A DNA stretch of 64,000 nucleotides, from assembly GCA_001414345.1 (NCBI GenBank), contig LLCB01000103.1:112196-176195 (forward strand). Reading direction: 5' to 3'. Under the pieces are notes generated by a model. That model saw nothing but the letters and a program-made list of their open reading frames with translations, did not search any database and was not told the DNA's origin. Positions 47,010 through 60,303 of the stretch are shown one piece after another. Made by a program: the position numbers and the translations under genes. Numbering within the stretch: position 1 is the stretch's first letter; every line of letters starts with the position of its first letter. This stretch comes from Hymenoscyphus infarciens (taxonomy: Eukaryota > Ascomycota > Leotiomycetes > Helotiales > Helotiaceae).

Positions 47010-49050
47010 CGGATTGATTTGGTTTTTTGGTTTCTTGGTTTTTTGGAATTGAGAGGAGAATTTTTAGTAAAAGTTGATCGAGGTGAGGTGGAATAAAAGG
47101 ATGATACCCAGGGCAGGATCGGAATTGTTCGGACATAGGCGTAGATGAAGCATAATCGGTATCTTTTTCTTGGATGTATGAAATTCTGACGATGTATCTG
47201 GAGGTAACCTAGAGTGGCCTTGCGAGATATTTCCTACACTGTACTGTACAAGTAGTTTTTGGTTTGCCCGTCTACATCCTAGAGACATCTCGGGGCTTTC
47301 ACTCTGGTTCCTTCACGTGAACATGTTGTTTTACTTGACGCTTTCTAGTTTAAGGAATGTGTTCGTAGTTGGTATCTTACTTGAGTTACTTGAGTTACTT
47401 GACTGTAGGTAGACTTTGGTAATGGAACCTCTTCCTTTTGCAAGTACCCTTACTAGAGTCTTCTAGAGTAAAAGGTCGTGAATCGAGTGGAATCTTCGAA
47501 AATGGGCTGAAAACTTGAGGCAGTTCTCTACCTTGGGGAGTGAGTAAGTCTAGGAATGTGATTTCCTTTCCCTATGTTTTCTCTACTCAATGAGGGGTTA
47601 CCTTGTTCAAGTATTCGGAAGTTTTGTTTTACAACTGGATGGTTAAATTCTTCGTAATCTATGGTGTTTGGATAAATACCTGGGAATCCGTCAATATGGT
47701 ATTAAAGGGTTTGAGGCATAAATCTGGAGAAGTTCAAGTGTCGGGGTTTGCGTTACTTATTTTGTCCTATTCGCGACAAGAAATCGTAGAGAGAGAGGGG
47801 GGTGGAACGTTACTTGGGAGGGGTCCAAGTCGTGCGAGGGAAGGAGCGACCTTGAAAGTTGCTGAACTGAAAATACTTGAGGCGTATTACTCTTAACTAT
47901 AAAAATATCTCAGGTTCGCTAACTTAACCTCTGTACTTTGTTGAAGTAACTCATGTCTTCCAAATTATCTTTATTGAATGAAATTGAAAGAATGTTACTC
48001 GGATGAGTATCTAATACTCTTTCCTTTTGAACATTCGAGCCTTTGTTTAGGTAATTTAATTACTCTAGATCTTTTCAAACAATGGGATTTAATAGCTTGC
48101 ATTACTAGACTCACTGCTGATTACTATAAAATAGTAACGTCCTTGGTTAATTCCGCAATTGGTGAATAAAGCATACTAGAGCTGACTTTGGGAGTTTCTC
48201 GGTTTCTAAAGTGGCAGCCTTGGAAAAGGAAAATGATTTGAGAAGAGCAGAACATAGGAAGTAGTTCTTTTCGCTAGCTATGGGGGATGACTATGCTCGT
48301 AGAACTATAGTTGATTTGTCATAAATTGGAGAATTTTGGAATTTTGAAATACTGCAACGTATTAGAAACGATGTGGGAGTGGTTGCTGGGAGAGTTGGAA
48401 TGTGCAAGGAGAAAGGAGGAAGCAGACAGAGTTGAAGGTACCAGACAAAGCGGAACGGAAGAACACAGGAGTGAGAGATCCACGCTTTGTTCAGATATTC
48501 GAGACCTAATATTGATCATCAGATACCTCTTCATACAATCATTTGAATTTTCCTAGACCCCCTTGTTCTATTATTTGGTGTACGCATGATGAGTTCTTAC
48601 TCTGAAGAAGTCTAGTGCTCTTAAAATTGAAAGCTAAGAATACGTTGCATATGAGCCTTCTATTGGCTTAGTTTAGTTATTGATGATGGTAATTTTGAAG
48701 GGAAAGAGAACAGCCGAGGGGGATGATGTTCCACAAGGAGGGCCCCATTCCCAAAACGTCATCGTCCAAGGTCAAGCAACCGAACCTTGAAAGCAAACAA
48801 CAACAACAACAACAACAAACTGGGGCACCAGACACCATTGGGTTGTCGCATCAATTTCTACAACAGTGAGGGCATTCACTGATCATCATGACTCAATAAA
48901 AATGTCTCTTGTGCCATATTCATCACGCGATAGTCGTGAGATTGTTCTGTGAGTAGATGATTCCATCCGATCTTTCCCCTCCCTACGGCGCAACCGATCT
49001 ATACCCCCCCAGAGCTCTCTACCCTGCTACACCACCTCCATGATGGGATT
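47010..49050. other. 2-kb intergenic region
   Basis: I see no supported gene. A TTACTTGAG unit is repeated about three times at 47,386-47,403, and a CAA/AAC microsatellite lies at about 48,796-48,820. Frames of up to 97 codons are present without motifs. The right end is the IKS1 promoter and leader. Confidence 0.45.
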
Positions 49051-51156
49051 ATGACTGACCAGACTTCTCCTAGCCGGCATAATGATGCCATCGTTGTGCG
49101 CGATCCTTTGACTCAACAACTCGTTCTTAGGGGGGCAGCACCATCCGATTGCCCAACATGCCACCGCCCATTTCGATCTCACTCCCCAGAACGCAGAACC
49201 TCTCCCCATAGATCCTCACATCGAACAACCCCCTTTATAAGCCCCGAATACTTTCGCATGCTTCACGATGCCCATAATCAACCAGATGATAATGCGCCAC
49301 CTTCAAGTCCAATCCGGAGGCTGGTTGAGCCAGCAGCATCCTCTTCGTCCCACAGCACAGAAGGATCAGTCTCGGGGGCGGAATTTGTTGCCAGCACTCC
49401 TGCTCCTCAGATTGGCCATAGCATAAAGAAGGAAGCTTTCAGTCCAAATTATTTCCAAAGATTCTTCACTGAGGAGAAGGAACTAGGGCGTGGTGGAAAG
49501 GGAGTGGTGTTGTTGGTTCGGCATGAATTGGATCGGGTATCACTAGGACAATTCGCTTGCAAGAGAGTACCAGTTGGAGATGATCACGCATGGCTGGAGA
49601 AAGGTAAGGTCTTCCATTCCACGGGAATTTCTGTGTCTAATGGCCAAAGTGCTCGTTGAGGTACAGCTTCTCCAGGGACTTTCCCATCCGAACCTAGTCT
49701 CATATCGTCATGTTTGGCTGGAAGATGTCCAGCTCAATCGATTCGGCCCATCTGTTCCATGCGCTTTTATTCTCCAACAATATTGCAACGCAGGAGATCT
49801 ACTACACTACATCGTTGGACCTCCTGCAGCTACTCCAAGCCCAAAGGAGCAACTCAGAGAACAAATGAGAAGGAGATCGCGTGGCGGAGGGGAACGTCCA
49901 ACTATGAAAGATCAAAGACCCCATCAAAGAAAACTCGCATTTGAAGAAATCTATTCCTTCTTCAAAGACATCACTTCTGGCTTGGCACATCTACACGCCT
50001 CCAACTATATCCATCGAGATCTCAAGCCAAGTAATTGTCTTCTCCACCAGGACGGAAATGAAATGAGATGTCTCATAAGCGACTTTGGAGAAGTACAACC
50101 GGAGAACATGGTCCGAAAAAATACCGGATCGACAGGAACGATTAGCTACTGTGCCCCCGAAGTATTGAGACAAGACAGATCTGGACATTACGGAAACTTC
50201 ACGACGAAATCGGACATCTTCAGTCTAGGAATGATCCTGTATTTCATGTGCTTTGGTCGGCTTCCTTACAAAAGTGCAGATAGCGTCCAGGAAGAGAATG
50301 AGGATATCGACCTGTTGCGAGCAGAAATCAGTACGTGGTCGGGATTCCAAGGTGAGCGGCGAGAACGGCCGGATTTACCAAACCAACTCTACAGTTTCTT
50401 GAAACGATTGCTGTCAATCGACCCAAACGACCGGCCAAGCGCAAATGATATTCTCCATGCCATTCAAACAGAAAAGGGACTCGACAACCCTCCACGTAAG
50501 AAGAATGGCGGAAATATCGGCCTAGCTGGTAGGATCATTCACTCGATCGATTCTCCGATGCCACCTGGAACACCTGTTAATGGTAAGTCCACGCATCTGA
50601 ATCCCCAGTGCACTGCTAATGACTTCTAGAACCCACCAAACGTGCTTTCTCAGGAGCCTACATTGAAGATGAATCCTCAGAGTCCCCGCCATCTGAATCC
50701 ACGAATTTACTATCAGAAACTCGGTTGATCCATGATTCAATTCGCGTACGAGGTCGAAATCCGTCATCATACTCTCCCACTACCAAAGGCAGACCACTCC
50801 TCATGGCACCACCATTGACAAGAATGTCTAGCTTCAAACACCACCTGTCCCTCTATCGACATCGGGCTGAATCTTGGCTCATCTTGAATCAACAGACATT
50901 ATACTTACTCTTGAGGCTTTCCGTCTTTTTGTTAAAGGTCGTTTCCCTCACCAAACCTTGCCTGCCACTGATGCCTAGAGAAATAGTATTCTGGCCATTG
51001 ATGATCTTGGCAGCCCTGGAATTGCTGGTGGGAAACATCATCGGTTGGCGAGGTATGGGATTGGTTACTACGCTTCATGCAGTCGTTCTTGGGTGGTTCT
51101 TGGGTGTGGGGAGGGGACTTTGTGGCGTTCAGCCTCCTGAGGGTTGGAAGGTGTAA
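49051..51156 (+). CDS. IKS1: serine/threonine protein kinase IKS1 (3 exons, 670 aa)
   Basis: Exons 49051-49603, 49650-50582, 50630-51156 (2013 nt), with 46- and 47-nt GT-AG introns. The N-terminus has a CPTCHRPF zinc-like pair and ISPEYFRML, then a kinase domain: ELGRGGKGVVLLV (glycine loop), FACKRV (ATP lysine), a long insert rich in Gln/Arg after the hinge QQYCNAGDLL, IHRDLKPSN (His306, Asp308), ISDFGE, and YCAPEVL. The last 90 residues hold three hydrophobic segments (LYLLLRLSVFLLKVV; IVFWPLMILAALELLVG; LVTTLHAVVLGWFLG), which is the hallmark of IKS1-type kinases with a C-terminal membrane anchor. In yeast it is a little-studied kinase linked to drug and ion sensitivity; substrates are unknown. 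The chosen exon 3 donor and acceptor are the only ones that keep the frame into the hydrophobic tail. Confidence 0.9.
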
Positions 51157-52838
51157 TTGGGTTTTTCTTTTTTCGATTACTTTCCGGGGAAGCAAAATTT
51201 GCGGAGTAACCTGCTTTCCGGGAAACATGGCGTTTTGTTGCAGCCCTTTCTACAACCATGCTAGATATGCAGCGATTGGGACATCGGAGGCTTTCTTTGT
51301 GTAGACTCGGGGACCTGGCGTATGCATGGTAGGGAAAACTGAGCGGCAACGGGCATTCAAGCATGGCTTATGAGGTGTGGAAAATGGGGATTGAACTGTT
51401 CTGTTCAACAGAATCAATCTAATTACACAAGCTGCCGGACTAAATTTGGACTTTGAGCACGCTCGGGGCCCACACAGCTGCATTATTGGGTGCACGATGC
51501 AAGATCATGCTTCTTCCCGCATCTTCCGAGTACGCGGTACCGGTTAAGGAGAGAATAATCGAGGATCCGCAGCTCGATACCATTTACATGGAAGCCGCAT
51601 AATCTCAAGTAGTGAGATGTGTAAACGATTTACGAGTATGTGGAGAGATTGTGTCTTAGACCAAGATCGCGATCGACGACTGAGAAGGGTTTCTTCATCA
51701 TCTCTGGTAGCACTAAACTCGGGTTACTCACTATCAAGGTATGTTGCTACTTCGGAAAGCTCAAGTCCCGTGCTGCATGGGATATTTCCTGGATTATCGA
51801 TACCTAAGACTTCCGAAGAAGCATCTTGAACTCAATAGCGTTGCCGTTGAGAGCCTCGGTCGTAGAACGGCCAATACTGCAACGGTTGGTGGTACATGAG
51901 AATTTGTTTCCAACTTTCAAAACACGTTTGAAAGAACGAGCAAGACTTGAGCAGTAAACTCTCTTTTCATCTGTTTACAACTGGGAATGGGTAAAAACCT
52001 TTAAGCCGTGGCACCCACGCAAAAAGTGGAAGTTCAGACGGATGCAAGGCTGACTGCGATACCATCTCAGCTGCAATTCCTCGGTCTGTATCCATCTCTT
52101 GGGATTTTCCTGCAAGCTACCGCTGGGTAACCACGGAACAATCCACACGATTGACATCACCCACGCTATCTTATGCATGCAAATGAACATTCTATCCCCT
52201 GTCAATCCGGGGAACCTTTTGGAAGTTTCCAGATTGTATATGCCGGATGATCACAGGTAAACCAAGACGGAAGAGAATTCATTACTTCTTGAAGGCGTCG
52301 AGGGGCTTATTCAGAGAGATTTCATTCGATCCGTTTATGCGGAGCTGGCTCCTCTTTTATCTTTTCAAGGACGTTGCGAGTATGGGGTGAAAATCACCGT
52401 TGGAACATACGATACGTTTGTGTCGGTTGAGGCTCTTGGACTTGGAACAGGGACGTTGCTTTTCAATTATAAAGGCTAGCCCACCTCGCTGTAACGTAGA
52501 TTCCGAATACTATTCTTCATTGTCAATACTTTTCTTTCCTTTCCTTATTCCTCGGCCTCTCTTCCACTTCAAGCTCGTCATCAAGCTCCACCGACTTCGG
52601 TGTTGTGGATCTCGTGGTCTCTTTGAAGTGTGAATGTTTACCTTGTCCACCTTTTTACTTCTTTTGCATTCACCCTTTCCCCACTTTGGTTGCAACGATA
52701 TCGGCCGCTTTTCTGAGTTTCTCACGATATAACACCGATAATTCTCAATATTTATCTGGACGACTTCCTCCACCTTCTTAGCCAGGAAGGCTTCTTTGTT
52801 ATCAACATTATTTTTAACCTTTGCACATACGAAATACG
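51157..52838. other. intergenic region with candidate NUP promoter
   Basis: No supported gene. TATAAAG at 52468-52474, about 370 bases before the downstream start codon, is a possible TATA element; the segment 52,500-52,830 is pyrimidine-rich and leader-like. Confidence 0.35.
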
Positions 52839-54236
52839 ATGCATCTTATCCTTATTCTCATAAACACCCTATGGGCTGCTTCAGTCTCCCTGGCATCTTG
52901 CATGACGAAGAGAGATGCTCATTCGACTGCACATACCCAGCGAGCACTTGATCCGAATTCCAAAATCACCCCCAAGGTTGTGATCATCACCATGGTTCGT
53001 TTTTCCAATTCACTTCTCGTCCCTCTGATTCTCATCTCACACAAATACTGACTTGGAAAGTTCCCACCCGAATCCGACACATGGCTCTTGGCTACTTCTA
53101 AACCAGGCGGAATCGGTTCCCTCTTCGGCCTCAACGTCACAGTCCCAGGGTTCTCTCCCATATTCCCACACGCACACTGTCTAGCAGATGGCTCAGTCTG
53201 TCTCATCACTACCGGCGAAGGCGAAATAAACGCCGCCTCCACCATGTCCGCCCTCGTCTACTCATCCCTCTTCGACCTCCGAAAGACTTACTTCCTCATC
53301 GCCGGTATCGCAGGCGTCAATCCCAACCACGGAACCCTCGCCGACGTCACATTCGCGAAATACGCCGTTCAAGTCTCCCTGCAATACGAATTCGATGCCC
53401 GCGAAGTCCCGGGTCATTGGAATACAGGCTATGTTCCGCTGGGAAGCGATCATCCTGATATGTATCCCGGTGCAGCCTATGGGACGGAGGTCTTTGAGTT
53501 GTCGGGGCGATTGCGGGATATCGCTTGGGAGTTTGCGAAAACTGCTTCGCTTAACGATTCGTCTGTTAGTGTTGCGTATCGTGCGAAGTACAATACTGGG
53601 ACTGCGATAAAGGCGTCGAAGTATAGACAGGCGCTGAGGAGACCAAGTGTTATTAAGGGCGACATTGTGACTTCGGATGTTTATTTCTCCGGCACACTCT
53701 TGGGAGAAAGTGTGGAAAATACGACGAGGTTATTCACCAACAACTCGGCGACTTATACCATGACTGCACAAGAGGATAACGCTACCCTCGAGGTCCTGCT
53801 TCGCGCCAACGTCTCCAACCTCGCGGATTTCAAAAGGGTGATTCTTATGCGCTCTGCCTCGGACTTTGATCGTCCGTATCCAGGCATGAGTTGTCTGGAT
53901 AATTTATTCAATAGTTCCCAGGGAGCTTTCTTGCCGAGTTTGAGAAACTTGTATCTGGCGGGAAGCCCGGTTGTTAAGGGGATCCTAGGGGATTGGAAGA
54001 GGTTTGAAGCGGGTGTTGAGGCGGGGAATTATGTGGGCGATATTTGGGGCAGTCTTGGAGGAAATCCTGACTTTGGTCCCGGGGGTAAGATGAGTGACAA
54101 CCCGGTGCAGTTGAGGAGAGGACTGGAGGGTAGAGATGGGGATGTTGAGAGTGTCACTGGGTGGGCGAATCCGATGGGGAAGGGAAAGCATGGGGCTATG
54201 ATGGCTAAGAGAGCTGTTGCTCGTCGTGGTGTTTAG
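52839..54236 (+). CDS. purine nucleoside permease (NUP) family protein, secretory signal (2 exons, 443 aa)
   Basis: Exons 52839-52994 and 53061-54236 (156 + 1176 nt), with a 66-nt GT-AG intron. The N-terminus MHLILILINTLWAASVSLASC is a typical signal peptide. After the splice, TPKVVIITMFPPESDTWLL starts the NUP domain, followed by GLNVTVPGFSPIFPHAHCL, TTGEGEINAASTMSALVYS, FLIAGIAGVNPNHGTLADV, YALQ-like QVSLQYEFDAREVPGHW, YRQALRRPSVIKGDIVTSDVYF and MRSASDFDRPYPG. The fold is related to nucleoside phosphorylases, and yeast Candida NUP is implicated in nucleoside uptake; whether this secreted form transports or binds nucleosides is inference. N-glycosylation sites (NVS, NNS) are visible. The C-terminal 60 residues are Gly/Arg/Lys-rich and variable. 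Length is normal. Confidence 0.88.
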
Positions 54237-56198
54237 CAGGCAAGGTTTGTCGGTGGGAGTTTTACGTTGCTTTCCTTGCGGATTTCGCGAGTCGTTGCGT
54301 GGGCGGTCGCTTCTAGACTCCTTTTTCTCCACTTCTACTCGGGTCTCGTTTTCTCTTTCTTGTCTCTGACGAGTTTCTTTCTTACGGAGTTTGGTTCGTT
54401 TTCAGATGAGTTGATGCAAATCTTGGGGGTTTACACAAAAGTATCTTTAATCCTCTGGGGGGAGTGGTTGTTGTCTTTCGTTGAAACATTTTTATCTTTT
54501 CGTTATTTTATCTGATTATTATTAGGGATGGAGTTCAGATGGATATTGGCCGGATGGAGTCTCCTGTTTTTCGGAGATTATTACTTGGTCTAGATGTTAG
54601 TCTAGATACTACAGATGTGGGTAGAGAGGATTCCAATCTACATATTAACACAGACCATGATCTTTGAGGGTCCTGCTCAAGTGCCCAAATTGCAGGAGTC
54701 AACTTCCATCATCTCCATACCTCAACATTAGTCCCAGATACCAAACTCGAAGTTTGCTCTCATTATGCAAAGCAAACTCAAACAACCAATATTTGATAAA
54801 AAGAAAGCATCGTAATTAGCGAGGGGAGCTTTTTATCCACAAAATTCATATACAACCAAACCTAGAAATCTATGTAAGGACGCTGTTAACTATAGGTGTG
54901 ATGTACCAGTTGAGTGCCTGGAAAGTTTCTAGCGACATATATTTTGTCTCGCCGCCTTTTCTTTGATAACAATAACCCAAGAATGGCACAACACCCGTGA
55001 CATTGCCCGTCCAGTCCTCCGAATTCAGGTCAAGTTTAAAAGCTCGATTTTTGTGTGATGTGAGAAGAAACGGGAGCTTTTCAAAGAAAAGCTCTTCATT
55101 CGGGTGTAGAGTTTACATTTCAAGACCAATGATTCTCATGGCACGATAGCAAATGCAGATTCGACGGGAAAATCTACAGTTCTTTGAGGGACATAAATTA
55201 CATGTAATCGAGAAATTTGCCTGTTATCTATAATTACAACCTCCTTCCCTTCCCCCTTCCTGGGGGGTTTATCTTCACTATGCAGAAAGTATGCCTCATA
55301 GTTACGCTATATCACGAAAAAGAGAGAAGCAAAAAATCGCGTTTCGTGAAACTTGTGATGGATGAAAAGAGAAAGAAAGGGAAGAGTTACCCCTAAACCA
55401 TCAAACCATCCTCGACTTCGCCGTTAGTGCACCAGGGGGTGCCACCATTCGTGCTAGTAAGTTCAGGTAGATTTTGGTGTTTCTGCTTACCAAATCTACT
55501 ATCACGAATGGTGGCACCCCCTGGTGGTGTGAAGACATTGCACCATGCCTAGGTCCAGGTTTCATAATGCCACCACTCAGCTGTACAAGTTATCGAGCTA
55601 CCATAGTCTAGCCCTCACAGACAATATGAACAACCCCTCGCTTAAAAGGGCTCCATTTCAATACAACGTGAGCTAATGTCAAGTTTTTTTTCCCGATCCC
55701 CTTATTTCTCAAAAATGAAGATGAATTGATTAAAAAACCCCAATTGGCCACTTAAAGCATGGAATAAAACTCCTCGAGGTACATTTAAAGGGCAAACTTG
55801 AATTTTCTCTTTCGATAGTCCATAGCTCCTTTGCTATTGCAGATTGGAAAATGTAAAATCCGCGTGAGACGAACGACCAAACATTACCAAGGTGGCCTAT
55901 TAAACCGTGAAGAGCAGATTAGAAGGAGTCGAAACTCTACACCGCAATTGCTATACTCTCAACGTGGCTAGAAAGACTCGGTTCCTTTGCCGAAACAGGT
56001 GTCCACTGTATGTTTCAATTTGATTTCCTACTAAACTATGACGACTCAAGAGATTGATGGTTTAGCTCGAACTCTTAAGTTTTCGGCAGCAGATATGCTT
56101 TCGACAGTGACATTTATCTCCGGAAATTCCGAGCAACTATTTCATTGCCATAGCAACAAGCGAGTAGTCAAAGTAGTTCCTGTGGCTCACTTTTACAA
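54237..56198. other. intergenic region
   Basis: No supported gene. It contains a foldback element (55430-55526) and a 21-base near-palindrome around 55,072-55,092. The 61-codon frame at 56038-56223 has no motif. Confidence 0.45.
55430..55526. mobile_element. 97-bp foldback / inverted-repeat element
   Basis: The 30 bases at 55430-55459 (outer end CACCAGGGGG) are the inverted complement of 55497-55526 with one mismatch. The inner part also pairs (TAGATTTTGGT near 55,468 with ACCAAATCTA near 55,489), so nearly the whole 97 bases can fold into one hairpin. A possible 3-bp duplication GTG flanks it. It could be a MITE or the stem of a non-coding RNA. Confidence 0.6.
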
Positions 56199-58764
56199 TC
56201 AATGCCCCTTGTTTGGTGTTTGAAGTCTGCGTTCACCCATTGCCAACGCTCCCGCAATTTTGTGATACGTTCCACTGTCTTTTCCCATCCCATCCCATCC
56301 CATCCCTCCTAACTCTTGAAAATCATCCAACCTCAAAACATCCGCCGCAATATTAATAGCATTGATAATCTTCCGCACCTCAATCTTAGCCTGCTCCCTA
56401 TCCCCTCTCTGCAACGCCTCCGTCGCCCCCGGCAGCGTCGTGGCCGAATACCCATTGTCCGCCGCCGGGGCATAAACAACATTCTTGTAAAACTCCCGTC
56501 CCGGCAGTCCCCCTTGACTTGAAAACGCCCGCTGAAAATCCCGCAACTTGCCATTCGCGATCGAGACCTTCCTCTCATCATCTCCAAAGCCTCCCTGTCC
56601 CGTAAAATTGGTGAAATCCTTCACCCTCTGCGCAAAACCCGTCTCGGCACTCTTCAGTGCAGTGAAGTTCAGAAGTTTTTGCAGAGCCCCAGCATCAGGT
56701 TGGTTATTGATAGATCCAGAGAGGAAATCCCGGTTCCAGTAGCCGATGTATTTCTGGTACGTGTCAAGGTCGAAGGGGATGATGGTATCGGAAGCGAGGT
56801 GGTAGACGAGGAGGGAGAGGTATTGGCCGACAGATTTGTGGATGAGAAAGCCTGGGTCGCCAAAGGTTTGCATCCAGTGGAAGGAGTCGTAGTTACTGTG
56901 GTAATGGTAGACTGGGGAGTTGGAGTCGCCTCCCATTCCGAAGTCGATCTGATTTCTCGTTAGCTTCTTTCCATAAGTTGGAGAGGGGAAGACTTACAGC
57001 TCCGATTCCAATTTGAGGGAAAGCTGTGTAATCACTTCCACTTCCTAGTGTCCCAAATCCGTTGGTTTCAGGTTGAAATTGGTAGAGGGATTGCCATTTA
57101 TCATAGAGTGTTGATGATGATCCAGGTGGGTAAACAACCTTCTTCATCAAACTTCTTGCAACGGTATGTAACTCGGGCGATGCATCAGCATACGGTAGAC
57201 CACCATTTACTGCAATATCAACATTGACATAACTGAATGCTGTTCCAGCAAGCCATGGGGCATATTCCTCAACCCATTCAGTCGAGCCTACGATACCATA
57301 TTCTTCAGCGTCCCACGAACAGATGACAATATTCCTCCTCGGCTAATATTCAAGTCAGTATGGTCATTTCCAAAATCACGTCCCAGGAAGAAACATAATC
57401 TGAACTCCCAAAACAACCTGGAAGAAAGTAGAAAACTCACCTTCCACCCATTCTCCAACAACAACCCAAAAGCCTTAGTCAACTCCGCCAAAATTGCCGT
57501 ACCAGAATTAGGATCCCCGGCGCCCCCAATAATCCACGCATCCCTATGATTCCCCAGCACAACCGTCTCATCAGCATGCGTCCCATTAATAACCCCCATA
57601 ACGTTCCAAATCGGCGTAAATTTATCCTCCATCACATTCTCCATGCTAAGAGTAGCATGAGGATTCGGTCCCGTAGAGTAAGTTACATTCAACCCACCCA
57701 TCCAGGTAGATCTCGATACATTTACTCCTGGGATGCCGTAGCCGTCGAGGGCGGCGAGAAGAGGGATGGCGTCGCGGAAGGATATGGGGAGGGAGGGGAT
57801 TTGGGGGAGGACTGAGGAGCCGGATGTTCGTGCGGAGCCGGGTTTTGAGGGATATCCGGGTGTTGTTGGGTCTATAAAATCAGGGTCTGGAGTTTGGGTT
57901 TTGGAGGGGAGGGGACTTACCACCAACAGCTACCGTGATATCCGCAACACTTCCTCTCTGAATCGAAGATGGTTGTCTTGCTGGTCCATTTGGGTATGGG
58001 ATATCTCCTTTTGCAGCTTGAGGACCATCACTTCCGGGATCTGTGAAAATGACTACTCCAATCATTCCATGTGCCTGCGCGTTCTTTACCTTTACTCCTC
58101 TGAATAGATTTCCGTATTTGGAAAGAGCGATTTTTCCCTCTAATTCCACACCTAAAGAAACTAGACGATTGAAATCATCTGCGTGTCCAGCTCTATTTAC
58201 AATTAGCAACTTCTATCTCTCTATTTTTTGTGGATTTGTTCAAAGAAAGTAAACCCACCCGACATAGACATACTCCGCCTCCGCACTTCCATTCTTACTA
58301 TACCCATGAAAAGCTGGAACACTATTCGGATACTCGGTAGTCTCATCCTCCACCAACTTATCCTCCACCAGCTGCACCTCATAAACACTCCCATTCCCAA
58401 ACTTGAGATCCAACTTGGCACTAACAGGATAATTCAAATAAACCTCATACTCCACAAGCTCACTAGGCACCCCATTATCCGACCACTTATCCCTCGTCCA
58501 CTCGGCCTGACTCTTATTTTTCCCCGCGATATGGTCGCCATGTGTGTAATAACTTGACCAAGTCTCGATTTCAATTGCATCAAAAGCGTTTGAGAGAATG
58601 CTTTCTTCTGTTGTTAAAGAGGGTGGGAAGTCGGCGCGAGGCTCGAGGAGGACGTATCGGGTGTTTACTGGGGCGTAGAGACCTAGGTCTTGGTCCGTGT
58701 GGGATTCTTTTTGGCAAGCGAGGGCTAGAGTTGTAAATAGCGAGGAGAGAATGAGAGTCCTCAT
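56199..58764 (-). CDS. secreted M28 metallopeptidase, glutamate carboxypeptidase II / transferrin-receptor-like (5 exons, 767 aa)
   Basis: Exons 58764-58259, 58192-57921, 57871-57441, 57342-56998, 56948-56199 (2304 nt), introns 49-98 nt, GT-AG. The start MRTLILSSLFTTLALAC is a signal peptide; an upstream in-frame Met (58911) would bury it and is less likely. Order of domains: N-terminal region, PA-like insert (YVGAGHADDFNRL, LEGKIALSKYGNLFRG, KVKNAQAHG), M28 catalytic core and a C-terminal dimerisation domain. Expected zinc ligands are present: His368 (GNHRDAW), Asp379 (GAGDPNSG), Glu417 with catalytic Glu416 (SWDAEEYG), Asp445 (YVNVD) and His535 (YHYHSNYD). So it should be active, removing C-terminal or N-terminal acidic/other residues from peptides outside the cell or in the vacuolar lumen; the substrate is not known. 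Several N-glycosylation sites. A TATATA lies about 110 bases upstream. Confidence 0.92.
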
Positions 58765-58872
58765 TTTGATGGAAGCCCAATTGGGAGGGGAAACAGAGGA
58801 AGGAGCGGGTTGATGAAATTGAATACTTGTGCTACTCAGCCAGTAATTGCGAACGAAGGAACTATCCTTTCC

Positions 58873-58878
58873 TATATA
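58873..58878 (-). promoter_or_regulatory. possible TATA box of the M28 peptidase gene
   Basis: The minus strand reads TTTATATAGG about 110 bases upstream of the start codon at 58764. Distance and sequence fit a TATA element, but fungal promoters often lack one, so this is tentative. Confidence 0.3.
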
Positions 58879-60303
58879 AACATCGAGAGCACCCTTGCCC
58901 TCGCACATCATTTCCCACCCCTCCCCTCACCCAATAATCACTCTCTCCTTTCAAGCCTCGATCATCACAGCCGTTGTTACCTGCCGTAAACAGCATCGCC
59001 GAAGCGAAGCATGCAGAGGGAAAGCTTGGTGTAGTTGCATCGTCTCCAAATTTCCCCAACATTGCACGATTGATGAAAAATCGTGGGGGCCGTTGTCAAA
59101 TTGCGGGGTTATTCGGTACCTAGTCCCCGTCTGCCAGGTATGGTCTAGCTCACGCCTTGTAGACTTCCAGATCCAAATTCTACATAGTCAGTTGCCTACA
59201 AATCTAACGCGAGACAGTATGCAAGTAAGCTCCAACCCAACATGTACACCCCCAAATGCAAAAGATCAGCAACACCACCAGGCAGCAAAACTCACACCTA
59301 TTCCCATTCCCAACCCCAATCCCACCTCATGCCAGCAATGACCGCATCAAAAGTGCATATAAAATGTAACCCAACTCCATAAAGTTAATCACATCTCAGA
59401 AATCATCTCATCGCCGCCACTCGGAGAAAAAATCTAGAAGCGGAAGCTACCTCTACATCGGAAGTAGAGTAGGTACTGGTACTCTAAACTAAATGTAAGG
59501 GCACGGCCGCTATGCCATACTAAATATCTGTGCACTCTACATTTAGTTCAGGGGGAGAGAGTAAGTACCTTGCTGTAGGAACTTAAACCCCACAGAAAAA
59601 AAAGGGCAAGGACCAAGCTACACATGTATCAACATGTGAAAGAAACCAACAACCTTTTCCCCCCCTCAAAGGAGAACCGGTCAATGAGTTCACGACTAAA
59701 TCGCATTGGAACCTACAGTACCGACTTACAAAAGGCAAAATGGATGGGAATACCCAGGCTACAAACTCGTGTCAACTGCTGAAGGTATCCTGTACTACCT
59801 GTCTACCCCACCAACCCAGGGAAGTAATTAAAATTTCCTTGCAGGTGCTGAGTTTTATATCTCCCCCAAGTCATTCGACCAGTCAATCCCCTCACTCACC
59901 ACAAAGACCCATCAATGCAAAAAAAAAGAAGAAAAAAAAGAAGTATAACCACAAAGACAAGAGAGGAGAAAGGGCATGTCCGAAGTGCCCCAAGCCTCAT
60001 ATTACTACCTAGTCGAATAATCACTAGAACTCTTTGTACGTCGTAATAGCTAAAGAGGTACCCAGTAGGCAATCCTATACCAATATGAAGAATCTGTCCC
60101 TCAGATTCCCCTCTCATCCCATTCAATTCCCCCACCATAAATAATTCACAACCCCCCATTTTCCATTTCCCAAGAAAGAAAAGAGGAACGCAACGCCTAG
60201 GGTATCCATTGAATCGAACCACAACAACGAAAAGAATCGATGAATGCTCTCCCTCAATCCTATCATCATCAGGAAAAAAATAACCGGCTGACTCCCTCTA
60301 TTT
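58879..60303. other. intergenic region
   Basis: No supported gene. A short inverted repeat (ACTAAATGTA at 59488 with TACATTTAGT ending at 59547) can form a stem of about ten pairs plus a second short one. An A/AG-rich run (59,918-59,943) interrupts otherwise C-rich sequence. Frames of up to 148 codons show no motif. Confidence 0.4.
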
